From Arthrobotrys musiformis (taxonomy: Eukaryota > Ascomycota > Orbiliomycetes > Orbiliales > Orbiliaceae), in assembly GCA_036971715.1 (NCBI GenBank), contig JAVHJL010000008.1:1426001-1490000 (forward strand): a DNA stretch of 64,000 nucleotides, in the 5' to 3' direction. Of the stretch, positions 11,451 to 24,269 are shown in pieces. The notes beneath the pieces were generated by a model that worked only from the letters and a program-made list of their open reading frames with translations, did no database searches and had not been told where the DNA came from. A program made the translations under genes and the position numbers. Within the stretch, counting starts at the first letter, position 1. Each line of letters opens with the position of its first letter.

Positions 11451-14400
11451 CAGCAAACGCCAACATCGCCCGCCTAACCTCCACGCTAATCACATCCACC
11501 ACCACCCTCCCCCCCTCCTCCCCCTCCCACGCACCCCTCCTCTCCTCCACCCTAAAAGCCTACAAACACCACAAATTCGCCTCCTCCACAAATCACTTCG
11601 CCATAGACCAATCCCTCCAGGGACTCCAAGAGAAATTCCGAATCCACGATCTCGATAAACTAGCAGACGAACTCGCCATCCGCACGAGTTTATTAACCCA
11701 CATCCAAGAGCGGAAGGAGAAAGACCACGAAGTTGGGATTATTCAGCAGGATGAGGATGAAGTGGAGTTAGGCGGGGTGGAGAAGCGGATTATTCCCGAT
11801 ATTCTGCGGTTTATACTCTCGCTTTCTACGCTCCCCGTTGAGAATGGGACGGCGTCGCTGGAGGCTTTGGATGACCTTGTCACCGAGCATCGCGAACGTG
11901 TTGATGCTATACTAAAAGCACGGAAGGAGGAGGAGGCAGCGGCTAAAGAACGGGATGCGGAGGAAGACGAGGGATTATGGGAGATCCCGGACTTTGCGGC
12001 GACGAGTAGTGATGATGATTGGGCGGACGATGAGTTCACGCGACAAGCCGAGGTGAAGGAGAAGTTGAAGGAGAGGAAGAGGGCTGCCAGGCGGAGGGAG
12101 GAGGTTAGCATCTCTTTCTATTCTTCTATTTACTATTAAATTAATGCTCATTGTGGTGATAAAAAGGCGGAAGCAGCGATTCCACCGCTATCGCAGCATA
12201 CGATAGAAGACTACCTCCGCATCTCCCGCACTACAACCGCACATGCTATGGAACTCTCGCAGTATTGGAAACGACAATCCATCCTGCCCCCGGAGCTGGC
12301 TCAGAACTTCGTGTCGTACGGATTGGCACAGAAGGAAATTTCGGAATTGTGGAGTATAGGCGAGTTACATGTCATCCGCGAGGTTATATTCGCGCTCTAC
12401 GGCCTCGCGGGGTCGTTATATAAATTCCAGGAGGACGGAAGTATCAACGTAAGCCCCATAACACCGCCAACAATCTATTCTATATAGTAACTAATGGAGA
12501 ACAGGTATTGACGACGTATATCCTCCCCACCACCTCCCCGGGTTCTCTAATCGATATACTGGACCACTTCGCCGCCAAAGCCGTCATTCTCCAAAAACTC
12601 CGCACCTTCTGCAAATCCCTCGAACAACGGTGCCTCCTCGCCAGATCCTCACCCACAACAAACGACGCCATAGCACCAGCGCAATCATTCGTAGACGCCA
12701 TACAATCCGCCATCTCAGACTGGGAACTAAACACCCTCTCCGCCGTGGAGGAGCAGTATATCCACCACCCCACCACAAAAAGGGACGACGTAATGGTCTC
12801 CTTACTCCAACTACAACGCCAACTCGACCCCTCGCTCGAGAAATTCTCACCGCTGTACGAAATCATCGCTGCTTTAGAGCGGGGGATGTTACCCGAGGGA
12901 GGGTTGTCGGAGTCCGCTGCGCGGGTTAGTTTTCATCTCGAGCTATTGTTCAAAAAATGCTGCGAGGCGGAGTCGAATGGTCGGCTTGATATATTTAGGT
13001 TCCTGAGGGGGATCTTTTTGAAGTGTTTGAGGATTTATCTGAGACCGATTGCGAAATGGATGGAGTTGGGGGATTTGAGGGAGGAAGATGGATTAGGTGC
13101 CTTTTTCGTCCATCTTGCGGACGAGGAAGAAGATGACGATGATAACAGCGGAGGGGAGGTTTCGCATCTAGCAAGGTTGTGGAGGGGGAGGTATGTACTC
13201 GACCAGGACGACCGGGGCACCATAGTCGCACCATCATTCATCCGCGAATACGGCCGAAAAATCTTCGTCGTCGGGAAGTCGGTGTTATTTTTACGAAGGT
13301 TGGGGGAGGATGTAGCCGCCTTCATGGGGAAGGAAGTGGGGCTTAAAGAAGCGTTGGATGAATTGGAACGAGTGACCGAGAAGGACGGGAGGAGTTTGGT
13401 ATCGTTTAATGACGCCTTACTCGTCGCCATGTCCGAATGGGTTGATAAAACCCACCGCGATGTGAGCGGTCGTCTTCGGGATATTTTGTATTACGAGTGC
13501 GGGCTGTGGGATTCGTTGAGGGGTATCGTGGATGTATATTTCATGGGGGACGGGTTCGCGGCCACCGGTTTCTGTGGGACGCTTTTTGAACGGGTGGAGA
13601 AGGCGGATGGGAGGTGGGATGATAGGTTTTTACTCACGGAGTTGGTGCAGAGCGTGTACTCTGACAACCGCACCGTTGAAATCGGAAGACTTGCGGTGAA
13701 GACCCGACGCGTGGAGGGGGATAAAAGGGGGGTTAAAGCGTTGGGCATGCTGGATGTGGAGTATAAGCTCACCTGGCCGATCATGAACATCTTCACAACC
13801 GAGAGCATCGATATCTGCAAGAAGGTGTGGGGATTACTCCTCATGATCCGCCGGAGTCGCAACGCTCTGGAAAAAATGAAGATGGAGAAGTACCAGAGGG
13901 GGAAATACGACCAGGGGCAGAAAATAGCCTATACGGTCCGATGGAGGTTATTGACGTTTATCAGTTTGTTACAGGCTTTCCTGGTGGACCTGGTGATTCA
14001 GCCGCAGGTTGAGAGTTTGAAGACGGCATTGGAGGCGGCGGAGGATATTGATGAGATGATTGATGTTCAAACGGAACACTTTGGGAGGATTGCGGAGTTG
14101 TGTCTTGTCAGCGGGCGGATGGCGCCGTTATACCAAGCTGTCGTTTCAGTGATGGAGTTATCGGTCGTTCTGGCGAGTAGTCAGAAAAGGGGCAAGATGG
14201 ACATTCCGAAACGGGTCGTTGACTTTAGAAAAAGCGTCAGACGGGATATAGACTCGGAAGACGAGGAGGTAGTGTCTGAAGAAGAAGAAGTTGACTCCTC
14301 TGAAGACGAAGATGAGGATGATGAAGACAGGAGAAGGAGGAAGAAAATGGAGAAGGAGAGGAGTAAAAGACAAATGCTGGGGAGGTTATCGGGACAGGCG

Positions 14401-14547
14401 GTCAAGTTGGTGATGTTTTTGACGACGGGGTTGAGGAGTATGGCCCGTGCCGGGGTTTATCCGGATACGGTTGAGGTGTTGGCTGAGAGGTTGGAGATGG
14501 GGGTTTTGGTGGACGAGGAGGAGGACGGGGGGTATGATGATTATTGA
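11447..14547 (+). CDS. Gamma-tubulin complex component, GCP5/Mod21-like (Spc97/Spc98 family)
   Basis: Exons 11447-12103, 12167-12448 and 12505-14547 give 993 aa. Intron 2 has a CTAAT branch, and all junctions are phase 0. GCP proteins build the gamma-tubulin ring complex that nucleates microtubules at spindle poles. The N-terminal 60-230 segment (FAIDQSLQGLQEKFRIHDLD, then an acidic EGLWEIPDF stretch) resembles the GCP5/Mod21 N-terminal domain. Residues about 240-560 form the GRIP1-like half (YGLAGSLYKF, RIYLRPIAKWMELGDL), and about 600-900 the gamma-tubulin-binding GRIP2 half (LTWPIMNIFTTESIDICKKVWGLLL, MRWRLL-type helix). An acidic/basic insert (about 905-945) interrupts the C-terminal part. 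Family membership is firm; GCP5 rather than GCP4 or GCP6 rests on the N-terminus and could be wrong. Confidence 0.85.
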
Positions 14548-17500
14548 TTTCCTATTATGGGCTAGGGATTGTATTTAGGGATATTGTGGTAGTTATAATG
14601 GCATCAGTGTCGAAGACGATATATGATCATGATGATATTGATTGATCCTGACCGGTCACTCTTTGTGCGGTCTGGGTACGAAAGCAAACAGCCCGTGATA
14701 GAAGGTAATGTATGTACTTGATCAATTGAGCCAGCGAGTTTCCAGGATAAAGATTCTATTAATGCATTCTCAACTCGATTGTAGTATTCAAATAGGTATC
14801 AATTGCAAACGTTCAAATTACTTTCATTTATGTTCTATAACCTTTGCCTCGTAAACCAGACAGCCGAGCTAAATAACCTAGCATTGTATCATATCAATAC
14901 GCTCCTCGCACATATAGAACTCCAGCTGTCGACATGTCGCGATCCAATTGAGGTTTTACCGCTTTAATATCTATTGGGTAGATAACGTCTAGATCTGGGT
15001 GAGGCTGGGAACGAGACCAGTCTCGATATATTAATCTTAGGTTACCTATAATCTCGCTTCTCTATATAATATGATATCACTCGCTATAATAATAATACGC
15101 ATGTCGCTTGTTTTGATTGGTGGTGATCGAACCACTCGACGAGAGTGGTAATATGTTGTATTTTACCACCGCACATGCGGGAGATCGTTTTTGATGATTG
15201 AGTCACAAGTTAAGCCTTAGTCTCATTACACTAAAGACTAGTGCACGGGCGATGCACATGCTGGGAGTGCGGAATGCGGGGCGTAAAGGGGATTCGTTTA
15301 CTCGTCGAATGAGTGTTGGGAAGTTATATGCGGGCTTGGTGATGTGATGAGTTGGTTGGTGTGCATTGAGTGTATCATATCATGCATTTGTTAGGTGGGA
15401 CTGGTCTCGAGGCTAGCGATTCGAGGCTACGAGGCTAAGGTGGGACATTAATTGGAGGAGATAAGATGTTGTATATTGGAGCCGAAACGCATTGCTCGGG
15501 GTTTAGATGGATCTAGTTTATCAATCAATTGAGCTACTTGTTAAAAGATATACTAAGTTTACTAGCCGGGTAGCATTGGGGCTAAGGAAAGTAGGCAGTA
15601 GCACTACAGTAGTCAATGTTAGCTCCCATGTGTTATACCAAGGTTTCTATTTGGTCATCTAAGCTAAGCTTCGATCCTACTTCACGCTCGCCCACGCGGG
15701 GTCTTGAGGAACGGGGCTAACGTTATGACATCAGCTATCCCCGTGAGGGGCACCGAGCTAAAGTCTGTTTAGGGACTCAATGTGTTTATTTTTATACTCA
15801 TGATCCAGTTGGTGCCAACTCGTGAACCTGCAAGTACGGTAGAAAGCTTAGTTTGTGACCAACATTGTCTTCGAGATTACAACAGAATACCCTTATAAGT
15901 ATCTGCTACCGACTATATGCATATATTTTGTCTTAACCAGAGCTGCATGTTGGAGATTCAATTGGTTATGAGTCGAGCGCGGTGAAAACCTTCGTCGGCG
16001 TGCGGGGAAGCATACTGGCATTTGTATTTGGAGGTTGGGTCGGTCTATCGAAGTAAACAGAGCGCATTCCGATCGATCGCGTGCGGTGTGCCAAAATAGC
16101 GTGCGCCGCAGATCTAGACTGGTGGAGATAGATGTTGCCAAGCTAGTCTTTTAAGTTTTTCTCGTTAGGTTCATGATGTCGGTAGCTTCTTTCGTCAATG
16201 TTAGTCTGCGCATGCGACCGGTTTATTTTTATTTCTTCGCATTCCAGAGATTCCATCAATTGGATTGCGAGGTGAGGGTTTTGAGAGCAAAGCTTGATAC
16301 GGAATCCATGCAGTCCAGCTGGTTTCGAGGGGAGAGTCAATGCCGTTTATGCATGTTAGTGAGCTCTAGCACCTTGCTTTCGAACATCGGTTATAGGGCA
16401 GGATTCAGAATTCCTGTTGCCGAATCCGTGAACGATTACGAAATGTGAGGGCCGTGAACCGCCCTTCTGAAACTCCAACCAACGTTTTTGCTTGACGTCC
16501 GTGAGTTCCAACAACGTTGCTAATTCGCGCGTGTGTGGCCACATGGTATTTGAGTCAACGAGGTTGACCGTTTACGTCTGAACGAAGGAATTTTTTTTTC
16601 TTGGAGGTGGTGTTCGTTCGGCATATTGGTCTACATGGAGTTTTAAAATGTTTCAAGTATAATACTTCGGCGCGGGAACAGCAGGCTTCTTCTCCTTCAA
16701 AACTAGGAATATATCGGAACAAAAAAAATGAGGAAAATCTGAGAAATTCCATTGCGGAGTTTAATAATATTTTTCTTTTCTATCGGCGCCAGAGACCCCG
16801 CAGTTTTTTTACTAAAAACTTATTAAGTGGTGTAATATTAATATTATGGACCTGATAAGTAACTAAGACTATCTAGACCTTTCCCCAACCTCCTCTAAAT
16901 CCTCGAGCCTTGTGGAGACTCCATTTATAGCTTATCAAGCGTCCCATCCTCTCGTTCTGTTCGGCTATTTTGCCTACAATGGGGACTTGGTTTGAGGAAT
17001 GTTGGCATTTTACATATGCGGACAGCCGTCAATACGAAGGTGGTTTGGAATAAATATCCTCGGTTTGACTGATGAGGCGTACGGGACTTGCATTGTTGTC
17101 GGCTGCAACAGAGGGCCTTTTGACAGGTTTTTTGCCCTTTTATCAAAACAATGCATTGATGGACAGGTGTCATTGTCTTTTTGTGTATATGGTACTGGAT
17201 ATATGCGCGTCGGAACAAGGTCGAAATTTGTCACCCGTGGGAAGGCAGCTGGCCTCGGATAGCTGTGATTGACGAGACAAGAAACGAGGCCAAGAGGGAA
17301 TTACGTATGAAAGGAAAAGGGCTAACCTTTTGCACTGCGATCCGGGTATCGGAATCGATATATCGGTTTTTTCGGAACATGGGCATTGTTGATATCAGAA
17401 TACAAGATCTCTTGTTATTGAAAATGGATCGATCTGTGATCCACCCCACGGCCGAAAAAAAAAAAGAAGGTTCGGAACTAAGAACTTTTAGTCCCTACGG

Positions 17501-19764
17501 ACTAAAATGTCGAAATCTCTTTTTCGAAACACTCTTTTTTCGTTTTCAATGAGTAGCGTCTACGGAGATTAGGACGCCGTCTTGGTTGGCTGCTATGTGA
17601 CTACAAACCGCTAAAGTGCTAGCGGGAGATTGCGTATTTTGGGAAAGAAACCCCGCCGCCGGGTAGACCGATAAGTTCGTTATTCACTCGAACGAATCGA
17701 GATAGTATGATGTATGTATCATGCAATGCATGGGATTTGTATGTATAATGTACATACATATATGTAAGTATGTCCCACCTGAACGAAAACGTGATGCGGC
17801 CGATACGAACGATCGATCTTGTCACCAACATGAACATGGACAAGCTGAGGCATTAGCGAGCCCGAGTCCGATTGTTTTGATTTGTCGTGTCGACGGGACT
17901 GGACGAGGCAAAGGACGAGTAAAGAAGAGCCGTTCGGCTGGTAAATGCGCCATCCCTGCGCAACGGAGTTGGAGCTGCCCAGTTCGAGCGTCAGCTTTAA
18001 TTTCGGGTGCATTAGCGTGTTTTGGAGGCTGGGCGATTGCGACCCGCTGGCCTGACAACCAGCCCTATTTTGTTGACTTGGAACTTTCGGGCTTTGCCTG
18101 ATTTGTGCATAGCGCCTGCTTGTGCCCGCGCCGGAATTGCAATTTCGCGATGGCTTTTCCGGCTTCACATCTCTTGTCCACTTGCACTTGCACTAGTACT
18201 TGGTGCTAACTAACGACCAGTTGGGGGAAACCAAGGGTGCCTGGTTCCTGGTGCCTGTGGGTGTCTTGTGCGTGGTTCTGTGTCGCGGGCAACAGGAGAA
18301 ACCAGGCCAAGGAAGGACATGGCATGGGCATGAACATGGGGCATGGCATGGCAGGCAAGTCGGATTCTTCTTCTTTCTCTCTTCACTCTCCTTCGCTCTT
18401 CCCTTCGCCTTGCTCTTATCTTCTGGGGTACCGGTATTACATACTATTGTACGAAGTACTCCGTTACAGGGTACATACATACATACTCCATACTGTACAA
18501 GTGTGCATACCTTCTTCATCGTACCATTGTTATTGTTACCTCGTCTCATTTCTTTTTTCCTTTCTGACGTTGATGGATGATTCTGGTTTAGTTATTGACT
18601 CTTTTGTGATTGTTATTATTATTGATGTCAGCAATTGGCCAAAGTTCCTGTACGAAGCTCCACTGAATGATGACTTGAATGAATGAATGGGCGAATGAAT
18701 GGTTTGGTTTAATCTTTAATGGTCGTGGTTTCTCCTTATTCTTAGTTCCTCTTACTCTTTCCTATATTGTTTATGGTAAAGGAGAAGAAGGAAGAGGAGG
18801 ATCAAAGTTGTGAAGGAGAAGTATTCAGCAGCAGCATCGACAATATCAGCATCACCGACATCATATCCTTCGTTAATCGGTCAATCAGTCAGATTCTGGC
18901 AGGAAGGTCCTATTCTTGTTTTTTTGTATTCAATTCCCACCTTCCTTAACCCCCCAATATTAGCCATCCATCCATCAGCCCGGCGCCTGTGGACAATATC
19001 TGCCTGTACTGTGCCTGTTTTTTTCCCCCCATTGACAGCCACCCACACAGACGCACACACACACCCACAAACCCTTTAAACTAGTGCGACGGGTAACCAG
19101 GACATATTTATTCACCGGGTCCCCATCAAAAGTTCATTTAACGGAAATTATTTCGATAAATCCTCTGGTTATCGATTTTTTTGGTTGATTTTTATAACAA
19201 TCAATCAATCAATCAATCCGTAGCCGAGAGGACCAAGTCGGGAGGTTGGGATTCGATTCGACTCCTTTGCACGGAAACAGAAACAGCAAGGAAGGGAGAA
19301 GACAAGGCTAGGAGGAGGAGAAAGAGAAGGAGAGAGGTAAAAGGCTTCGACTCAAATGCCCGACCAGCTACCCCAGAGCTAGGTAGTCCGTTAGTACAGT
19401 TTGAAGTCAGGAGGTGCTGTCGACATACACTTTTGTCTTGCGATTACTACTTGGGCAGTTGGCAGTGGTTGTGGTATTAGCAGCAGCCCAACGCGTTTCA
19501 CTATTGTCGACGTTGAATACAAACAACGTCTGTCGCCATCACGACTTGCCGTCTACGACCTCCCACTAACCTGCTTTGACAACATCATATCCTTCCCGCG
19601 ACAAACCATCAACAAACCACCAACAACAACAACCACCCACCTGGTAACCAGTCTCATCTGATCTCCCACCCCTCGACTGCTTCCTAAGACAAAATTACGT
19701 CAATCACCATCTTAGTTTTCATTCAGGGTGCCGGTGAACACCCTGGACTAGCGGGTTAATCAAT
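14548..19764. other. Large gene-poor region, 5.2 kb
   Basis: I find no supportable gene on either strand. Open frames of 60-150 codons exist, but they overlap one another antisense, lack recognisable domains and do not join across splice sites. Sequences around 15120-15240 resemble a degenerate tRNA T-arm but do not fold. The right 1-2 kb is pyrimidine- and A-rich and probably includes the promoter and 5' UTR of the kinase gene. A (CAAT)5 repeat lies at 19198-19217. Confidence 0.6.
19198..19217. repeat. (CAAT)5 microsatellite
   Basis: Five perfect CAAT units lie about 550 bp upstream of the kinase start codon. Confidence 0.95.
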
Positions 19765-22700
19765 ATGCCCTTTCAAGAATTCATCGCGCCGGGTTCCCCC
19801 CCGAGGGAGCCTCCATCGCACCGACGAGGGTTGAAATCAAAACAACGTCCATCTCTCCCAGCGACACTCCCAGAACTCGCTGGAAAACCGCCGCTAGAGT
19901 GGCCGGCGGGGACTGGGTTGGCAAGGCGAGGGTCGGCTGTTGAACCTTCGATTCGAGTCTCTGCGCTTGGTGCTGGTGTTTCGAGTCGAGCTTCCAACGA
20001 TGCTCGACCCGGACCACCTCCATCATCTGTTCGACCTCTTCTTCGGGCACAGTCCTCAGCAACTAATCGCTTTCTGACCCCGCCTGGTCGTCCCGAATTA
20101 CGGATTCGTCGCTCAGCTTCTCGCCCTGGCTCGTCATCATCATCGCAAACTCAAATGGGAAAGGACTGGACGGAGGAAGTCAAGTTGCCGCAATACGGTG
20201 TTCCTAGTAAACGAGTCTCCGGCAAGGAATTGGCCGACCATTATGTCCTTCTCGAGACCCTCGGAAGTATGTCAACCTCGTACCGCTCTGGCGATTAGAT
20301 GGAGAGTTAAATACTAACATGGTTGTTGAATGACAGAGGGTGCCTTTGGAACCGTCTATTCTGGATGGGATAAGATAAATTCTAGAAGAGTCGCGATCAA
20401 AGTGGTAAGTGTTGGTTAGAGTTCGACAAGAGGGGAAAGGCTCGATTTGAGCCGGATTCCAACATCCCGTCTTGTCGGCAAATCCCAAAAGAGCCGAGTG
20501 GAGAAAGCTAACAGCTTCGGTCTAGTTCGATGTCGAGAGCCCCGAGGACGATATTGGTGATCTCCAAAATGAGATTGCCATTCTTGCCTCCCTGCAGCAC
20601 CCGAATGTTACAGAGCACTATGAATCGTTCTTCAAGAATCATTTCCTATGGATTGTTATGGAGCTTGTTGACTACGGCTCATGTGCAGAACTGGTGAGGA
20701 GACCACTCCAACCGAGCTAGGGGATATTGCTTTTTGATATACTAACATGTTGCCAACAGGTTCATCGGTCGCACACGGAGTGGCGCTCGTACAGCGATGA
20801 GAGCACTTGCAAGATCATCCTACGGGAAACGCTTAAGGCCCTCGCTTATATCCACGAGAACAACTTGATACATCGAGATCTGAAGGCTGCGAACATTCTA
20901 CTTAGCACCAATGGCGATGTTAAACTGGCGGACTTTGGCGTTTCTGCTCGGATCGAAGAACACATGCCTTCCAAGAATACTTTTGTTGGAACGCCGTTGT
21001 GGATGGCACCGGAAATCATTAACACCAAAATCAGCACGGAAAAAGGATACACGAGCAAAATCGATATCTGGAGTTTAGGAATCACGGCCTATGAACTAGC
21101 GACTAGCAAGCCACCTCATGCTTCGATTCCTACTGGCGCTGCTCTAAATGTGATTGGGAAAGGATACGAGCCCAGGTTGCCGCCTGACTTTTCAGTCCCG
21201 TTCCAAAATTTCGTCGGCAGATGTTTAAAATCCGATCCGACATTGAGGCCGAGCGCCCGCGAGCTTTTGGAGGATCCTTTCTTCGACGACTGCCCCGATA
21301 AGTCAGAGTTGGTCGCCCTTATTGAGAAGCACCCTCGCCCGGCTTTGAAAAACCAGGATGACACGCGCGAATCTGTTCCACCGATGAATTCACTGGCGTC
21401 CATCAATCCTGGATGGGACTGGAATTGGGGTAGTATCCGATCCAGCATACACTTCATCGATCCATCGCCAGCGAAACTGAAGGAGAATAACAAAGAGGTC
21501 AAACCCGACAGGACTGCCGTTGATGTCGATGCCGAAGGGAAGGCAAGAGTTTCTGTCCCACAATCACGGGCGCACCGTAGGGCCACGTCGACAACCGATA
21601 TTCCCGTTGCTGGAAGGAAATCTATGGACGCTCGAACCCCAGTATCCAGGCCATCGACAGCTACCAACCAACCAACTCCCCGTCCTTCAACCGGAGTTAA
21701 GGAAAATTCCCGGGACCGGGAGACTACCGTTAAGGCTGGTAGTTTTGGACGTCAACTTGCATCAGCTGAGGTCAATGCTAGGGTCGCAGGCCATAGAGCA
21801 GGGCGAGCGCCGGATTCCAAGAGCAAGCTAGGCAGCGAGCGTTCCCGTGACATTGATATTGGAGAATTTGGAAGCTCGCAGGTCCAAGACTCACCAGCAG
21901 ATAAGGCTAAGCAGTTTCTCCGCAGGGGTTCGCGGACGCAGGAGAGCGGAGCTAGAATTACCCGTCGGGAGTCTCTTGGTCCTGAACTCCCCACAGCCCG
22001 CCCACTACCTTCATCGCGACCAACCTCATCAAGAGCGAACACTTCTTATGACACCCGAGATCAAAAGTTCCCCGTCCTTGAAAGGCCACAACGCGATGAT
22101 TATTTTGGCCCTGAGGCCACTACCGTCAGGCCCCACTTGGCCTCATCGTCCAGGCCCTCATCGTCTTCGCATGCGGAGAGATTGGCTCGCTCTAGCAACG
22201 GCTCTATGCCGAGGCATACGCTCGAACGTCAGTCTTCGAGGTCACTTGAGAATGATCCATTTCAGTCGGGATTCAAAACCGCAGCTCCCCATGATTCTAA
22301 GGGTCAGTTGGGCCGCAACGCTTTTGACTTTGTTGTTAAGTCTATTGTTGAGGAGCTCTACTATAACTTGCAGCCAGGCAAGAAGCGAGATGTCATTAGA
22401 AATTTCGGAAGAGCCTGGGCTGAGCTTGATGCAGTTAGTCCTGAGCTTGAATTGACGGTCATCCGACGCCTTTGCAGAGGGATCATGGAGTATCCAGAAC
22501 TCAAATCGGTCTTGCTTAGCGACACACGTGAGGCTGATGGTCGTTCACCGCAAGATCTCGAAGACATCTCCGACACACCAATGTCGGATGCCTTGAGGCG
22601 ATCTAGTTCCAAGTCGTCCCAGGAATCTCTTGCAAGGTCCCGGCGGTTGGCCTTGCTTAACAAGCTCGATGTTGAACCTCTGTTTGGAACAACTAAGAAT

Positions 22701-24269
22701 GAGCAAGTGAGGGGTCAGCATTGGCACAAGGCCTACCGATCCAGCTCGGCTTTGCAGGTCCCGCAAGAGCCTACTATCGAGGAATCCAACCCGTCTACCC
22801 CTACTCCTCAAGTCGTACCATTTGAGGTTCAGGCTATTGAAGCCAAGTTGCGTGTCCTCCAAGAAAACATGCGGATGCCATCGCAGAGCACACCAGCGGA
22901 CTACGACGATCTTGCCCCTCTTAACCCTAGCCAGAAGATTATGTTTGATAATCTCGATAGGCTTCGACAGGAGTCGAAACCGCAGCTTGTTGCTCTCCGC
23001 CGTGCCGAGTCTAAGGCGGTTGACGAGGGTACTACTCGTGGTGCTACTCCTAGCTCAGCAGGGCGACCATATCTTCGAGGAGTTAGCAGAGAGGCAACAC
23101 CTGTTTTCGATCAGGAAATGCGCGACATTCTCCTTTCTGACGAGGAAAAATTCATACGTAGGATGGATGCTAAGCGACCGAGTGTCTCCTATGATGGTGC
23201 AGGGTACGATTCTGATAGCGACGGCGCCGATGTCGTTGCTCGATCTGCCGCTATTGATATGACCCCATCCACGCCGAAGATTCAAAGGAAGAGGAAGTCT
23301 GTCGTTCGCATCAATCCGAATGATGAGATTGTTGAAATCAAGCCGGTCAAACCATCTGCTTCTGCTCCTTCTCCCGTCAAGCTTTTCTCCCCACGCACCC
23401 GCCTCCGACAGGCTCTTCTTTCTGATGATGAAACATCGCCGGTTCAACTAACCAAAGCCGATGCTCCGGAGCCAGCTGCTCTCCCTGAGGGCGCCAGATC
23501 GCCACTCATGCAGAAGAAGATTACACAGCTTAGATCACCGGAGGAAATCATCGAAGCCAACGCCGCGAGACAACCACGCAGTCCTGTTCAATCGGAAAAT
23601 GTCAGGGCCGAGTCATCCAAGAGCCGCCTGACCTTTGCCAGAAAGGTTGAATACTCTAGCCCTCTGGGCCGTCGTGCCACCCGCGCGAGCCTTCCAAGCT
23701 CGAAGGTCAACATGCCGAGCTCGCGCCCACGAGCTAAGTCTATCGCCACGGACCCAGCAGTCCAACTTGCTTCCAGGACCCCGGGACGCAAACGATCTCA
23801 GTCGAACTTGGCTGAAAATGACAAACCCACGATTTTTCACTCTCGATTGGATAGCTCCAGCCCGTCCGATGAGGAAGAGGAAATACGTTCAAAACCAGCT
23901 ACTCCTGCACTACGCTCTTCTCGCCCCGTTCCAACCGAGTCCTTTGGCCCTGAGCTTCTCCCCGCTCGGCGCCTTGACCGTCCAATTATGCGCCCCATTA
24001 GTCAGCCAGCAGCTCGACCATCATCCACTCGCCTTGGTCGCCCATTTACTTCACACGCATCTGCTCCAGTCCTTGGTGCCAGTGGGGCCACCAGGGAACC
24101 ATACCGTTCTTCCCGACCGAATGCCGACAAGCCCGAATACCAATGGCAGCGTCGAGGTGACATGAAGAAGCTTGATGACTATCTCAACGGAAAATTTGGT
24201 AGCAACAATGGATCCGATGAATCGGCTCATCGCCAACAACCCACTAAAACAATATTCGAGAATCTTTAG
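19765..24269 (+). CDS. Ste20-like protein kinase, germinal-centre-kinase (GCK) type, with long disordered tail
   Basis: Exons 19765-20266, 20337-20404, 20526-20693 and 20760-24269 encode 1415 aa. Branch points are near-perfect (TACTAAC twice). The kinase domain spans about 160-430: glycine loop GKGAFGTV (167-174), VAIK Lys189, catalytic IHRDLKAANIL (HRD 284-286), DFG 304-306, and activation segment NTFVGTPLWMAPEII. The HRDLKAAN and GTPxWMAPE motifs mark a Ser/Thr kinase of the Ste20/MST group. Unusually for GCKs, about 155 Ser/Pro/Arg-rich residues precede the kinase. The tail (about 450-1415) is Ser/Pro/Arg-rich and probably disordered, apart from a compact helical segment about 765-840 (NAFDFVVKSIVEELYYNLQPG onward). 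Fungal relatives (Sid1, Kic1/Nak1, MST) act in septation and polarity signalling; which orthologue this is cannot be settled by eye. Confidence 0.9.

Noticed and set aside
15115..15240. Possible tRNA gene (minus-strand GTGGTTCGATCAC)
   Set aside because: The T-stem pairs only three bases and no A-box, D-arm or acceptor stem could be found.
17719..18168. Overlapping sense and antisense frames of 120-150 codons (17.7-18.7 kb)
   Set aside because: Both strands are open at once, with repetitive Cys/Tyr/Pro composition and no family resemblance; typical of chance frames.
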